DNA of 64,000 nt. It comes from Rhizobiaceae bacterium (GTDB lineage Bacteria; Pseudomonadota; Alphaproteobacteria; Rhizobiales; Rhizobiaceae). Positions 1 through 8,785 of the stretch are shown one piece after another (the first letter of the stretch is position 1; each line of letters opens with the position of its first letter). The notes under the pieces are model-generated. The model was given only the letters and a program-made list of their open reading frames with translations, had not been told where the DNA came from and ran no database searches. The translations under genes and the position numbers were made by a program. The stretch is taken from assembly GCA_023953905.1 (NCBI GenBank), contig JAMLJA010000003.1, positions 248,001 through 312,000 of the forward strand, in the 5' to 3' direction.

Positions 1-1412
1 CTGAGTTGCCCATCCTTTTCGAAGAAGCCGGCGTCGCCTGTACGGATGTAGCCGTCACTGGTCAGGGTCGCGGCGGTCTGTTCATCCTGTTTGAAGTAGC
101 CCGCAAACATGCCAGGCGAACGGAACAGGACCTCGCCATTGTCGCCAATGCGGATATCCACGTTCGGAGCAGCCGGGCCCACCGTGTCGGAACGCACAGC
201 GCCGTCGACCTGGCAGGTGACGTAAAGGAATGCCTCCGTCTGTCCGTAGAGTTGTTTGAGGTTGATCCCAAGAGAGCGGAAGAACGAAAACAGATCTTCG
301 CCGATAGCCTCCCCTGCGGTGTAGGCAACGCGAATCCCCGAAAGACCGAGCACATTCTTGAGCGGCCCGTAGACGGCAAAGTTGCCCAGTGCATAGGCGA
401 TGCGCCCGGTGATCGAAACAGGTCGACCTTCAAGGATCGCCTCCCCATGCCGGCGAGCAACCGCGATGAACGCGTCGAACATCTTGCGCTTGATCCATCC
501 AGCATCCTCCATGCGAATGGTCACATTCGTGAGCATGCTTTCAAAGACGCGTGGCGGCGCGAAATAGAAGGTCGGCGCGATCTCCCGCATATTTTGCGCC
601 ACCGTCTCCGGACTTTCGGGACAATTCACACAGAAACCGGACACATATCCCTGGGCATAGTTGAGATAGTGATCGCCCACCCAGGCGAGCGGCAAATAGG
701 CGAGCACACTATCAGCTTCGGTCAAGCTATCGAAAGTGGCGGTATCGAGCGCCGCTCGCACGGCACCCTCCGCCGAAATCATCACGCCCTTGGATCTGCC
801 AGTCGTCCCGGATGTGTAGAGCATCACGGAGATGTCCGACCCGCTTGCCTCACGAATGTTCAGCTCCCACCGCGCGGCAGCGGCGTGATCCGCAGCAAGG
901 ATTGCCTCGCCGCGGGCCTTCACATCGGCAAATGAATGCAGACCGATGGGATCATAGTCGGCCAGTCCGCGTGGTTCGTCGTAGATTATATCCGTAAGGC
1001 CAGGAATCCGGTCGGAGAAGGACTGGATCTTGTCCACCTGCTCCTGATCCTGCACGATGGCGAACCGCACGCCTGCGTGATCCAGAACATAGGCCATTTC
1101 CTCCGCGACCGCGTCGCCATAGACTGGCACGGGAACGGCGCCGAGTGATTGTACCGCCGCGAAGCTCCAGTAAAGTCGTGGTCGGTTTGCACCGATGATG
1201 GCGACCCTGTCGCCCTTCTTGAGACCCGCAGCCTGCATCCCCAATGCAAACGCCCGGATCTCCGCGAGTTGTTCGGCCCAGTTCCAGCTCTGCCAGATTC
1301 CATAATCCTTATGGCGCATGGCCGGTCGCTTGCCAAACCGCTGCGCGTTCAGCAGCAGATATTTTGGAAACGTATCCAAAGTCATGCCGGCGGCGGATGC
1401 CGTCGCTGCCAT
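1..1412 (-). CDS. AMP-dependent acyl-CoA synthetase, 3' end cut off by the window
   Basis: This is an adenylate-forming acid:CoA ligase of the long-chain acyl-CoA synthetase type, which activates a carboxylic acid with ATP and CoA in the cytoplasm. About 470 codons are visible and the frame stays open to the left edge. The start is the ATG at 1410-1412, preceded by GGGAGG with 8 nt spacing; a second in-frame ATG lies 9 codons later. Visible hallmarks are the P-loop-like YTSGTTGRSKGV, then YGQTEAFLYVT (motif A5 region), and RTGD near the edge (A7 region). The length and the AYTAGEAIGEDLF segment fit long-chain ligases, often found with branched-chain amino acid ABC transporters in rhizobia. 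The exact substrate cannot be read here. The missing C-terminal third would hold the catalytic lysine. Confidence 0.9.
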   Translation of the reverse strand, partial: MAATASAAGMTLDTFPKYLLLNAQRFGKRPAMRHKDYGIWQSWNWAEQLAEIRAFALGMQAAGLKKGDRVAIIGANRPRLYWSFAAVQSLGAVPVPVYGDAVAEEMAYVLDHAGVRFAIVQDQEQVDKIQSFSDRIPGLTDIIYDEPRGLADYDPIGLHSFADVKARGEAILAADHAAAARWELNIREASGSDISVMLYTSGTTGRSKGVMISAEGAVRAALDTATFDSLTEADSVLAYLPLAWVGDHYLNYAQGYVSGFCVNCPESPETVAQNMREIAPTFYFAPPRVFESMLTNVTIRMEDAGWIKRKMFDAFIAVARRHGEAILEGRPVSITGRIAYALGNFAVYGPLKNVLGLSGIRVAYTAGEAIGEDLFSFFRSLGINLKQLYGQTEAFLYVTCQVDGAVRSDTVGPAAPNVDIRIGDNGEVLFRSPGMFAGYFKQDEQTAATLTSDGYIRTGDAGFFEKDGQL

Positions 1413-1513
1413 GATCAGTTCCTCCCAACGCCGTCTTTGCGACGGTCGTCGTCAAGATAATGACCAGCTTGCAGTACGAAGCAAGTCCACACTTAGGATT
1501 AGACGCGGAATAA

Positions 1514-1567
1514 GTCGTTCCGGCGCCAAAGCGCTACCCGTGACGTGGCAGTCACGACTGGAACGAC
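1514..1567. repeat. Nested inverted repeat between ligase and FeeM-like gene
   Basis: An outer perfect 8-bp inverted repeat (GTCGTTCC at 1514-1521, GGAACGAC at 1560-1567) encloses an inner 6-bp repeat CGTGAC/GTCACG separated by 6 nt. It starts 10 nt beyond the stop codon of the FeeM-like gene, so its transcript could form a two-level hairpin at the 3' end of that mRNA. No T-run follows, so it is not a textbook intrinsic terminator. It could stabilise the 3' end or be an operator for the ligase gene. Confidence 0.4.
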
Positions 1568-1577
1568 GGCTTGGCGC

Positions 1578-2351
1578 CTATGCAGCGTGCGCGAGAAACT
1601 TTGCGGTTGGAAGAACGGTCAGTGGTGCCAACTCCCCCCGGCCGGGCGTGCCAAACAGCATCCTTCGTTCCATCACCGTCGACTGAAAGAACGGAAAGCG
1701 CTCGAAGAAGCTCGCCTGATCGGTATGAGCGTCGGTCATATAAAGTTCGACCTTTTTCATGAAGCCGGGATATGGCCGACCGGGACCGATCCGCTTGGAG
1801 CGGTAGATGCGGCGATAAAAGCCGCCATGATCTTCGCGCACCGTTGAAAGGCCATAAGGCACGTTGAAGTAGAGGCACGCCATTCCGGCCAGCCGCATGG
1901 TGACATAGGGCAGTTGAGGCAACTGTTTCGACCACTCCGGATCAGACCCGAGACGGCTCATGCAGACAAAGGTAAGACCTTCGTCAAGCATTGGCTGAAG
2001 TATATCGCCGAACGTTTGATAAGAAGCGGACCATGGTGTCTCTGCGGTCACATGATGGATCCGCAATGTGCTGACCAGCCTTTGATCGACATAGACGCCG
2101 AACTTGTAGGCGTTTGGAACATCATCCAGATCATCGTGGATCAGATGATCCGATGCATCCGGAATGACGCCATTCATGTGATAGGCCTTGTAGCGAAGCC
2201 GATAGATATCCTCCAGATCGTCGCCCTTCTCGCAACGCCTGTATTCAGTTCGCTCAAGTAGTGAAAACACATTGCGCACAAAATCCGAGCTGCGCGCAGC
2301 GCTGTGATCTTCAACAGCGTTTGTGCTTCCACCGAGAACCGGCTTCTGCAT
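1578..2351 (-). CDS. FeeM-like N-acyl amino acid synthase (GNAT fold)
   Basis: The 257-residue protein resembles the catalytic core of FeeM, which joins a fatty acyl group from acyl-ACP to an amino acid, and is distantly related to LuxI-type autoinducer synthases. Family-like features are the N-terminal IYRLRYKAYHMNGVI segment (residues about 48-62; compare the RxRY/F start of FeeM and LuxI), the acidic HDDLDDVPNAYKFGVYVD strand, STLRIHHVT, and the central FVCMSRLGSDPEW strand. No signal peptide is seen. The ATG at 2351 has AAGGGG upstream. It lies downstream of a GGDEF-EAL gene on the same strand, with a CtrA-like box in between. The product could be a signal or surfactant-like lipid; the acyl donor and amino acid cannot be told. 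The FeeM assignment is good, the substrate is unknown. Confidence 0.75.
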   Translation of the reverse strand: MQKPVLGGSTNAVEDHSAARSSDFVRNVFSLLERTEYRRCEKGDDLEDIYRLRYKAYHMNGVIPDASDHLIHDDLDDVPNAYKFGVYVDQRLVSTLRIHHVTAETPWSASYQTFGDILQPMLDEGLTFVCMSRLGSDPEWSKQLPQLPYVTMRLAGMACLYFNVPYGLSTVREDHGGFYRRIYRSKRIGPGRPYPGFMKKVELYMTDAHTDQASFFERFPFFQSTVMERRMLFGTPGRGELAPLTVLPTAKFLAHAA

Positions 2352-2476
2352 TTCAATGTCCCCTTATCGCCTCCCGCCGCAGAGGCGCCCGTATGTCGCA
2401 TTGCACAGCAAGGTATATCAGGCAGGGGTCGTGTAAAGCTCACAATTGTCGGTAGTCCGTTTACCTTGCGTTAACG

Positions 2477-2492
2477 TTAACGGAGCGTTAAC
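2477..2492. promoter_or_regulatory. CtrA-type box TTAA-N7-TTAAC
   Basis: The sequence TTAACGGAGCGTTAAC matches the full alphaproteobacterial CtrA consensus TTAA-N7-TTAAC. A third TTAAC lies immediately upstream (2471-2475), and GCGTTAACG (2468-2476) with CGTTAACGC (2486-2494) forms a perfect 9-bp inverted repeat. It sits 126-141 bp upstream of the FeeM-like start codon, in the gap after the GGDEF-EAL gene. Control of the FeeM-like gene by the cell-cycle regulator CtrA is an inference from the motif alone. Confidence 0.55.
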
Positions 2493-2573
2493 GCGCAAAA
2501 GGCGCATTATGAGGGCTCGGATTACTCTCGTGCCGTGCAAAACGGGCTCTCAAGCGTCTGTGTTGAAGGTTAT

Positions 2574-4898
2574 CTAAACATTCGAATAGTGATAGGACGC
2601 CCGGCTCGATGAGCTGACGTCCTTGTCGAAATGCCAGACAATGGTGGACATCGTCTCGATGCCTTGAGCAGAAAGGGCAGAGCCGAAGAGGAAGCCCTGC
2701 GCGAGATCCGGCTTCACGTAGAGAGCCAGGAGCTTCAACTGCTCAAAGGTCTCGACGCCTTCGATCGTTACGGCCAGACCAAGTGCGCGGCAAAGATTGA
2801 CAACATTCTTGATCAGTTCGAGCGATCGGTTGTTGTAACCGAGATCCAGCACGAAACTGCGATCGATCTTGACCTTGTTGAGTGGCAGCTTGTGCAGATA
2901 GCTCAGGCTGGAGTACCCGGTCCCGAAGTCATCGAGTGCAATACGCACCCCGAGGGTCTTCAACTCCTCGATATAGCGGGCAGTCAATGCCTTGTCGTCC
3001 AGCAACGCAGTTTCCGTCACCTCGAGCTCCAGGCGTTCCGGCGCAAGTCCGGAATTCTTGAGGGCCGCCCTGACCTGCTCGACGATGTCCTGATTTCGGA
3101 AATCCTTTGCCGACAGATTGACCGACACGCTGATCTGGCTTGGCCATCTCGCGCATTCCATGCAGGCGGCGTTCAGGACAAATTTGCTGATGGTGGAGAT
3201 GATGCCCATTTCTTCCGCCAGCGGTATGAAGATGGCGGGAGATATCGAACCCAGTTCGGGATGATCCCAGCGACACAGAGCCTCGCAACTGGCGATACGC
3301 ATCGAGTCCATTGCAATGATCGGCTGGTAGACGACCCTTAGCCCGTCTGTCTCGATAGCGTTTCTGAGTTCCGCCTTCATCAGCTGCCGGCTGCGGAACT
3401 CTTCGTCGAGCGCTGCCTCGAACAGCTTCCAGGAGTTCTTGCCGAGTTCCTTGGCTTTATAGAGTGCCAGATCGGCCTTGACGATCATTGCATCGAAATC
3501 GCCGTCTCCCGCGGTCGACATAACCGCCCCGCAGCTCGCCTGAATGCGCAGCAAGTGCCCGCCGACATCAATCTCTCCCTCAAGACCAGCGAAGAGTGCG
3601 TCCATCCGGATCGCAAGATCGTCCTGGTTCTCGATACGATCGAAATAGATAACGAATTCGTCGCCGCCATGCCGACTGATCAGCGCCTGATCGTCAAGCA
3701 CCCGCGAGAGCGTCTCTCCCACCGCGTAGAGGAGCCCGTCACCGACAGGATGCCCAAGCGTATCGTTGATTGTCTTGAAGTCGTCCAGATCAAACACGAC
3801 CAGCGCGCATTTCCGGTCGCGATCACCGCCTGCCATCGTCTCGACGACCATCTCATGGAAATAGGCACGGTTCGCCAACCCCGTGAGCGTGTCGTAGCGC
3901 GCCATCGAGCGGATTTTCTCCTCCGCCTCGACGCGTTTGGTAACGTCCTCGAATGTGATGACGCCGAGATCCTGGCTGCCTTCGCGGGCAGAGAACTCGT
4001 AGTAGGTGCCGTTTGTCAGAGCAACCAGCACCTTGCGATCCAGACCTTGCCTCAGCGCCCGGGTGAGTTGGCCCTCAATGTATCGGCAATCTTCCCTTGC
4101 CACGAGGCCACCGGCTACGCCGCGCATGAGCAGCGAGTTGATGCTGCGACCCATCAATGAGTCGGTCGAACCATAGGAGAGCAGGCGTGCGGCTTCTGCA
4201 TTTGCGACCACGACACGGGCGTCAGGCCCGAGCATGATCAGACCATGCGGCATCGTGTTGAGGGCGCGGTTGAAGCGCTGGGCAACGCGCGTCGCGCGCT
4301 TCTCGGCGGACAAAGCCGTGAAGAGCACGTCGCGCACATTCTCCGCATAGCGGTGGATCGCGAAGAGAAACGGGACCGTGAGCAGGCCCAAGACGATATG
4401 ATAGAACTCGCCGCGCAGGATGAGACCGAGCGCCATCGGCAGGCTGATCACGATGATCAGGATATAGACCATGCGCGGGGAGCCATAATTGCGGCCCGAG
4501 ATCGCCGTCGCTGTGGCAAGCGGAACGGCTAGGCCAGCGAGTTCGGCAAACGAACTTTCGGCGCTGGAAAGGGCGATCAGGCTGAAGATTCCCAGCGCGC
4601 CGCCATGCAGCGCGCTGTAGACCGTGTAACGGTTTTCCAGCTTTCGGGCTTCGGCGGTTGTCGTACACGGTGGCGCTGCATTGATCCGCCGCATGTCGAT
4701 AAGGCGTGCAACGCCAAGACCCAGAAGCCAGATGACCACCACGAGATAGGCTGGATTTCCGGTTTTGGCATAGACGAGGCTGATGAGAACGCACTGCAAG
4801 ACAATGCCGAGCGCCAGCGTGAACCCGTCGCGAAACAGCGTTTCAACGAAGGGAATGTAGATGTCGTCCGGAAGCTCTTTTGCCTTAAACCTGTTCAC
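2574..4898 (-). CDS. Membrane GGDEF-EAL protein (c-di-GMP turnover)
   Basis: A 774-residue putative cyclic-di-GMP synthase/phosphodiesterase. The first 190 residues hold five or six hydrophobic segments (for example FTLALGIVLQCVLISLVYA), followed by a PAS-like sensor region (about 210-330). The GGDEF domain (about 340-495) keeps an intact GGDEF motif. The EAL domain (about 510-755) keeps EAL, VSVNLSAKDF, LEVTETALL, DDFGTGYSSL and VKIDRSFV, so both activities may be possible. A product-inhibition RxxD at the usual 5-residue spacing before GGDEF is not seen. The start is a GTG with a weak ribosome site. It lies just upstream of the FeeM-like gene. Which activity dominates cannot be decided from sequence. 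Confidence 0.93.
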   Translation of the reverse strand: MNRFKAKELPDDIYIPFVETLFRDGFTLALGIVLQCVLISLVYAKTGNPAYLVVVIWLLGLGVARLIDMRRINAAPPCTTTAEARKLENRYTVYSALHGGALGIFSLIALSSAESSFAELAGLAVPLATATAISGRNYGSPRMVYILIIVISLPMALGLILRGEFYHIVLGLLTVPFLFAIHRYAENVRDVLFTALSAEKRATRVAQRFNRALNTMPHGLIMLGPDARVVVANAEAARLLSYGSTDSLMGRSINSLLMRGVAGGLVAREDCRYIEGQLTRALRQGLDRKVLVALTNGTYYEFSAREGSQDLGVITFEDVTKRVEAEEKIRSMARYDTLTGLANRAYFHEMVVETMAGGDRDRKCALVVFDLDDFKTINDTLGHPVGDGLLYAVGETLSRVLDDQALISRHGGDEFVIYFDRIENQDDLAIRMDALFAGLEGEIDVGGHLLRIQASCGAVMSTAGDGDFDAMIVKADLALYKAKELGKNSWKLFEAALDEEFRSRQLMKAELRNAIETDGLRVVYQPIIAMDSMRIASCEALCRWDHPELGSISPAIFIPLAEEMGIISTISKFVLNAACMECARWPSQISVSVNLSAKDFRNQDIVEQVRAALKNSGLAPERLELEVTETALLDDKALTARYIEELKTLGVRIALDDFGTGYSSLSYLHKLPLNKVKIDRSFVLDLGYNNRSLELIKNVVNLCRALGLAVTIEGVETFEQLKLLALYVKPDLAQGFLFGSALSAQGIETMSTIVWHFDKDVSSSSRASYHYSNV

Positions 4899-4940
4899 GC
4901 CACCGTCCCATGGGGACTACAGCAATGTCACAGCTCGATT

Positions 4941-4970
4941 AAGAATTGCTTAGGCGCGTTGCCAATTCTT
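4941..4970. repeat. 8-bp inverted repeat upstream of the GGDEF-EAL gene
   Basis: AAGAATTG (4941-4948) and CAATTCTT (4963-4970) form a perfect inverted repeat with a 14-nt spacer. It lies 43-72 bp upstream of the GGDEF-EAL start and downstream of the indolepyruvate oxidoreductase stop. It is AT-rich without a T-run, so an operator for the GGDEF-EAL promoter is more likely than a terminator. No regulator can be named. Confidence 0.35.
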
Positions 4971-5016
4971 CAAGCGAGGGCGTCGCTTACAGAATTCCGG
5001 ACTGTCCGGCCGAAGT

Positions 5017-8000
5017 CTATTCGGCCGCTTCCATGCGAGGTGCGGATGGTACATTGTCGAACCGTTCCAGAATGCGCAATCGCTCGGCCTCTGCCTTCTT
5101 GACGGACGCAGCACGCACGTGCCCATACCCCCGGATCGACATCGGCACCGATGCCAATGCAATAGCATCGGCAAGACGACCTGCGGTCAGATGCTTTTCG
5201 ATATGATCAAGGTCGGCTTCGAACTGGCTGAGTTGCCGTCGTTCAGCCCGCCTTTCACTGGTATGCCCGAACACGTCGAAGAGACTGCCACGAAGCCCGC
5301 GAAGCGACGCCAATACGCGGAAGCCGTTCATCATCCAGCCTCCGAACCGGGATTTTCTGGGGCGCCCGTCACCCCCGATGCGGCCCATGATCGGCGGGGC
5401 GAGATGAAACTCCAGTCGATCGAAACTTTCGAACTCCGCCGCGAGTTGGCGCCTGAAAGACCCATCGGTATAAAGCCGCGCGACTTCATACTCGTCCTTG
5501 ATGGCCATCAACTTGAAGAGGCTGCGCGCAGCTGCCTCCGACAGAGCGGCAGATCCATTCACGACACGCGTTTCTATCCCTCTGAGCCGTTCGATGCGCT
5601 CCACAAAGCGGCGGGAATAGGCTGCATTCTGATATGACGTCAGAAACCCGGCGCGGCGTTCAATCATCTCATCGAGCGAACCGGCAATGGTGCCCTGCTG
5701 CGCCGACGGCGAGCTCTGGGCAAGCAGCTTTTCCATCAACGCAGGATCGTGCGCGGCGCGGCGGCCCCAGCGAAATGCGGAGACGTTCATGGCGACCGCC
5801 TGACCATTGAGCTCAATCGCCCTTTCGATGGTCTCGGCGGACAATGGGATCGCGCCGCACTGATAGGAATAGCCCAGCATCAGCATGTTGGCACCGATGG
5901 AATTGCCAAAGAGCACGGTGGCCGCACGCGTTGCGTCGACAAAATGAGCCTTCCCCTCCCCGGCCGCCGCGCGAATGGCTTTCTTGAGGCGTTCGGCAGG
6001 GAGGGAAAAGTCCGCCGAGCGGGCAAAGTCCCCCGGCATAATCTCTGCCGTGTTGGCAACGAATATCGTGTGATTCTCGCGAACGGCTGAAAGCACCTTC
6101 TTGTTGCCTGACACCACGAGATCGCAGCCGAGGATCAAGTCGGCCTTTCCGGCTGACACGCGAATGGCATGGATGTCATCAGGCGAATTTGCGATGCGGA
6201 TATGCGTGAAGACCGCGCCGCCTTTCTGTGCGAGACCGGCCATGTCGATGAGACCGGCTCCCTTGCCTTCCAGATGGGCCGCCATGCCAAGTATGGCACC
6301 GACGGTAACGACCCCGGTTCCGCCGACCCCGTCGAGGATGGACGACCAGCCTTCGCGGCCCAGTTGGAAAAGCTCGGGTTCCGGCACACCTTCAAGCGGG
6401 TCAGTGCGACCAGCCGCGCCGGTCTGCTTCTTCAGTTTCGCACCGTGCACTGTGACGAAGGAGGGACAGAATCCATTGACACAGGAAAAATCCTTGTTGC
6501 AACCGGACTGGTCGATACGGCGCTTGCGGCCGAATTCGGTCTCCAGAGGCTGAACGGATACGCAATTGGATTGCACACCGCAGTCACCGCAGCCTTCACA
6601 GACCAGTTCGTTGATGATGACGCGCTTGTCGGGGTCGGGAAAGGTGCCGCGCTTGCGCCGACGTCGCTTTTCAGCCGCGCAGGTCTGGTCATACAGCAGG
6701 ACGGAGACACCTTTCACATCGCGCAGTTCGCGTTGGACTGCATCCAGATGATCTCGATGGTGAATGGTCGTTCCAGCCGGAAATTCCGCATGCCCGGCAT
6801 ATTTCTCCGGCTCGTCGGTGACGACGGCGATGCGGTCCACACCCTCTGCTCGAACCTGACGGGCGATCATGTCAACCGTGAGCGTGCCTTCATGCGGCTG
6901 CCCACCCGTCATGGCGACCGCATCATTGTAGAGGATTTTGTAAGTGATATTGGACTTGGCAGCGAGCGCGAAGCGCAAGGCAAGAATACCCGAATGGTTG
7001 TAGGTCCCGTCTCCGAGGTTCTGGAAAATGTGATCGCGTGTCACGAATGGCGCCTGTCCCACCCATTGCGCGCCCTCGCCGCCCATCTGGGTGAACCCGA
7101 CCGTCGAGCGATCCATCCACAGTGACATGAAGTGACAGCCGATTCCGGCCGCCGCAATCGATCCTTCCGGCACTTTGGTCGAGGAATTATGAGGGCATCC
7201 GGAACAGAAATAGGGTGTCCTGACGCCAACGTCTTTTGTTTCGAGCAACATCGCCTGGAACTGCTTCAGGCGGGCGACCTTCGCCGAAATTTCCTCCGAT
7301 GGTCCAATAATCTTGAGCACACGCTCACCGAGCGCGATTGCGATGTCGTTCGGATCCAGAGATCCCTTGGCTGGGAACAGCCATTGATCGCGCTCATCCT
7401 TTTTGCCGACCACGACAGGTTGCTCGGCACGCCCATAGAGGTTTTCGCGGACCTGCGTTTCAAGGAGAGATCGCTTCTCCTCGACCACCACGATCATATC
7501 CAGACCGCGCGCGAAATCGCGAATGTGCTCGTAGTCGAGAGGCCATGGCGCACCGACCTTGAACAGACGGATGCCGATCTGATTGGCGCGATGCTCGTCT
7601 ATCCCGAGCTCGTCCAGCGCCTGCCTCACGTCGAGATAGCTTTTGCCGACCGTGATGATGCCGAGCTTGGGGCTGGAGCCACCCGAGCAGACGATCCGAT
7701 TTATCTTGTTGGCGTGAATGAACGACGAAACTGCCTGCCGCTTGAAATCATACAGACGCTCTTCTTGCCCGAGCATGTTGATTTCGTGACGGATTCCAAG
7801 CCCGCCGGGAGGCAGGTCGATCTCCGGCAGGACAATTCCGAGACGCGCGAGCGACACATCCACCGAGGCCGTCGATTCGACATTGTCCTTGACGCATTTG
7901 ATGGCGGTCCAGGTGCTCGCGAAGCGCGACAGCGCAAATCCATAGAGACCGAAGTCGATCAGTTCCTGAACACCTGCCGGGTTCAGGATCGGGATCATGG

Positions 8001-8496
8001 CGTCGACAAAATGGAACTCGGTGGCATGGGCATTGGTGGACGATTCGGCCATGTGGTCGTCGCCCATCAGCGCAAGCACACCGCCATGCGGAGATGTACC
8101 GGCGAGATTGGCGTGCCGGAACACGTCGCCTGATCGATCGACGCCCGGACCTTTGCCGTACCAGACGGAAAAGACGCCATCGTAGCGCCCTTCCCCCATC
8201 AGTTCGGTCTGTTGCGTTCCCCAGCAAGCTGTCGCCGCCAGCTCTTCATTGAGCCCCGGCTGGAAGACCACATTCGCAGCCGAAAGTTCGCTCCGGGCTT
8301 TCCACAATTGCATGTCCAGCGCGCCCAGAGGAGAACCGCGATAGCCGGACACGAATCCAGCCGTGTTCAGGCCCGCTATCCGATCACGCTCGCGTTGCAT
8401 GAGCAGCATGCGCACGATGGCCTGGGCCCCCGTGACAAAAATGCGATCCTTGGCAAGGTCGAACTTGTCGGAAAGCCCGACTTCGTGAAGGGTCAT
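5017..8496 (-). CDS. Indolepyruvate:ferredoxin oxidoreductase, fused subunits
   Basis: The 1159-residue enzyme is predicted to decarboxylate 2-oxo acids such as indolepyruvate oxidatively to acyl-CoA, using thiamine diphosphate and iron-sulfur clusters. The N-terminal part (GYRGSPLGALD, then GDDHMAESS) is the alpha-chain pyrimidine domain. The middle carries the TPP domain (FCSGCPHNSST; GGEGAQWVGQAPF; GDGTYNHSGILA) and a cysteine-rich segment CEGCGDCGVQSNC with further cysteines in GCNKDFSCVNGFC. The C-terminal third is the gamma-type domain (GVGGTGVVTVGAILG). AGGA lies upstream of the ATG. The length is usual for the single-chain proteobacterial form. It is divergent from a TRAP transporter of the 2-oxo acid type, which suggests uptake and oxidation of the same class of compound. 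Its electron acceptor is not encoded nearby. Confidence 0.95.
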   Translation of the reverse strand: MTLHEVGLSDKFDLAKDRIFVTGAQAIVRMLLMQRERDRIAGLNTAGFVSGYRGSPLGALDMQLWKARSELSAANVVFQPGLNEELAATACWGTQQTELMGEGRYDGVFSVWYGKGPGVDRSGDVFRHANLAGTSPHGGVLALMGDDHMAESSTNAHATEFHFVDAMIPILNPAGVQELIDFGLYGFALSRFASTWTAIKCVKDNVESTASVDVSLARLGIVLPEIDLPPGGLGIRHEINMLGQEERLYDFKRQAVSSFIHANKINRIVCSGGSSPKLGIITVGKSYLDVRQALDELGIDEHRANQIGIRLFKVGAPWPLDYEHIRDFARGLDMIVVVEEKRSLLETQVRENLYGRAEQPVVVGKKDERDQWLFPAKGSLDPNDIAIALGERVLKIIGPSEEISAKVARLKQFQAMLLETKDVGVRTPYFCSGCPHNSSTKVPEGSIAAAGIGCHFMSLWMDRSTVGFTQMGGEGAQWVGQAPFVTRDHIFQNLGDGTYNHSGILALRFALAAKSNITYKILYNDAVAMTGGQPHEGTLTVDMIARQVRAEGVDRIAVVTDEPEKYAGHAEFPAGTTIHHRDHLDAVQRELRDVKGVSVLLYDQTCAAEKRRRRKRGTFPDPDKRVIINELVCEGCGDCGVQSNCVSVQPLETEFGRKRRIDQSGCNKDFSCVNGFCPSFVTVHGAKLKKQTGAAGRTDPLEGVPEPELFQLGREGWSSILDGVGGTGVVTVGAILGMAAHLEGKGAGLIDMAGLAQKGGAVFTHIRIANSPDDIHAIRVSAGKADLILGCDLVVSGNKKVLSAVRENHTIFVANTAEIMPGDFARSADFSLPAERLKKAIRAAAGEGKAHFVDATRAATVLFGNSIGANMLMLGYSYQCGAIPLSAETIERAIELNGQAVAMNVSAFRWGRRAAHDPALMEKLLAQSSPSAQQGTIAGSLDEMIERRAGFLTSYQNAAYSRRFVERIERLRGIETRVVNGSAALSEAAARSLFKLMAIKDEYEVARLYTDGSFRRQLAAEFESFDRLEFHLAPPIMGRIGGDGRPRKSRFGGWMMNGFRVLASLRGLRGSLFDVFGHTSERRAERRQLSQFEADLDHIEKHLTAGRLADAIALASVPMSIRGYGHVRAASVKKAEAERLRILERFDNVPSAPRMEAAE

Positions 8497-8785
8497 TCAG
8501 GCGCTTCCTCTGCGTCAGCCGCAACTCGCTGCGACCACGTGGATATCGAAGCGTAGCTTTTCTACAACCCGATTGCACGTCAAACGAGTTTGAGGTCGTA
8601 AAGATTGCTCATGGCGGATCACGAGCGCTAGCCCGTGAGACGGTTGGCAATCATCGTGAAGTCGTTGACGCTGCGTACGCCGGAAGTTGAGTTGACCTGA
8701 ACAACGTCAAAAGCCATAGGCTTCGAATCGTGATCGCCGAGATAAAGGGAACACCGGCGGTCCAACCTCAAACCGGGGAGGAAAC
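8497..8785. promoter_or_regulatory. Divergent intergenic region, oxidoreductase / TRAP permeases
   Basis: This 289-bp gap separates two divergent units and must carry both promoters. I see no long open frame with coding character. It holds the short dyad CAAACGAGTTTG near 8580 and ends with GGGGAGGAAAC, a strong ribosome site for the downstream gene. No regulator site can be assigned with confidence. Confidence 0.4.

Noticed and set aside
6..935. Long plus-strand open frame of 309 codons at the left end
   Set aside because: It is antisense to the acyl-CoA synthetase, which shows all ligase motifs; the plus frame has no family features and is a GC-rich shadow.
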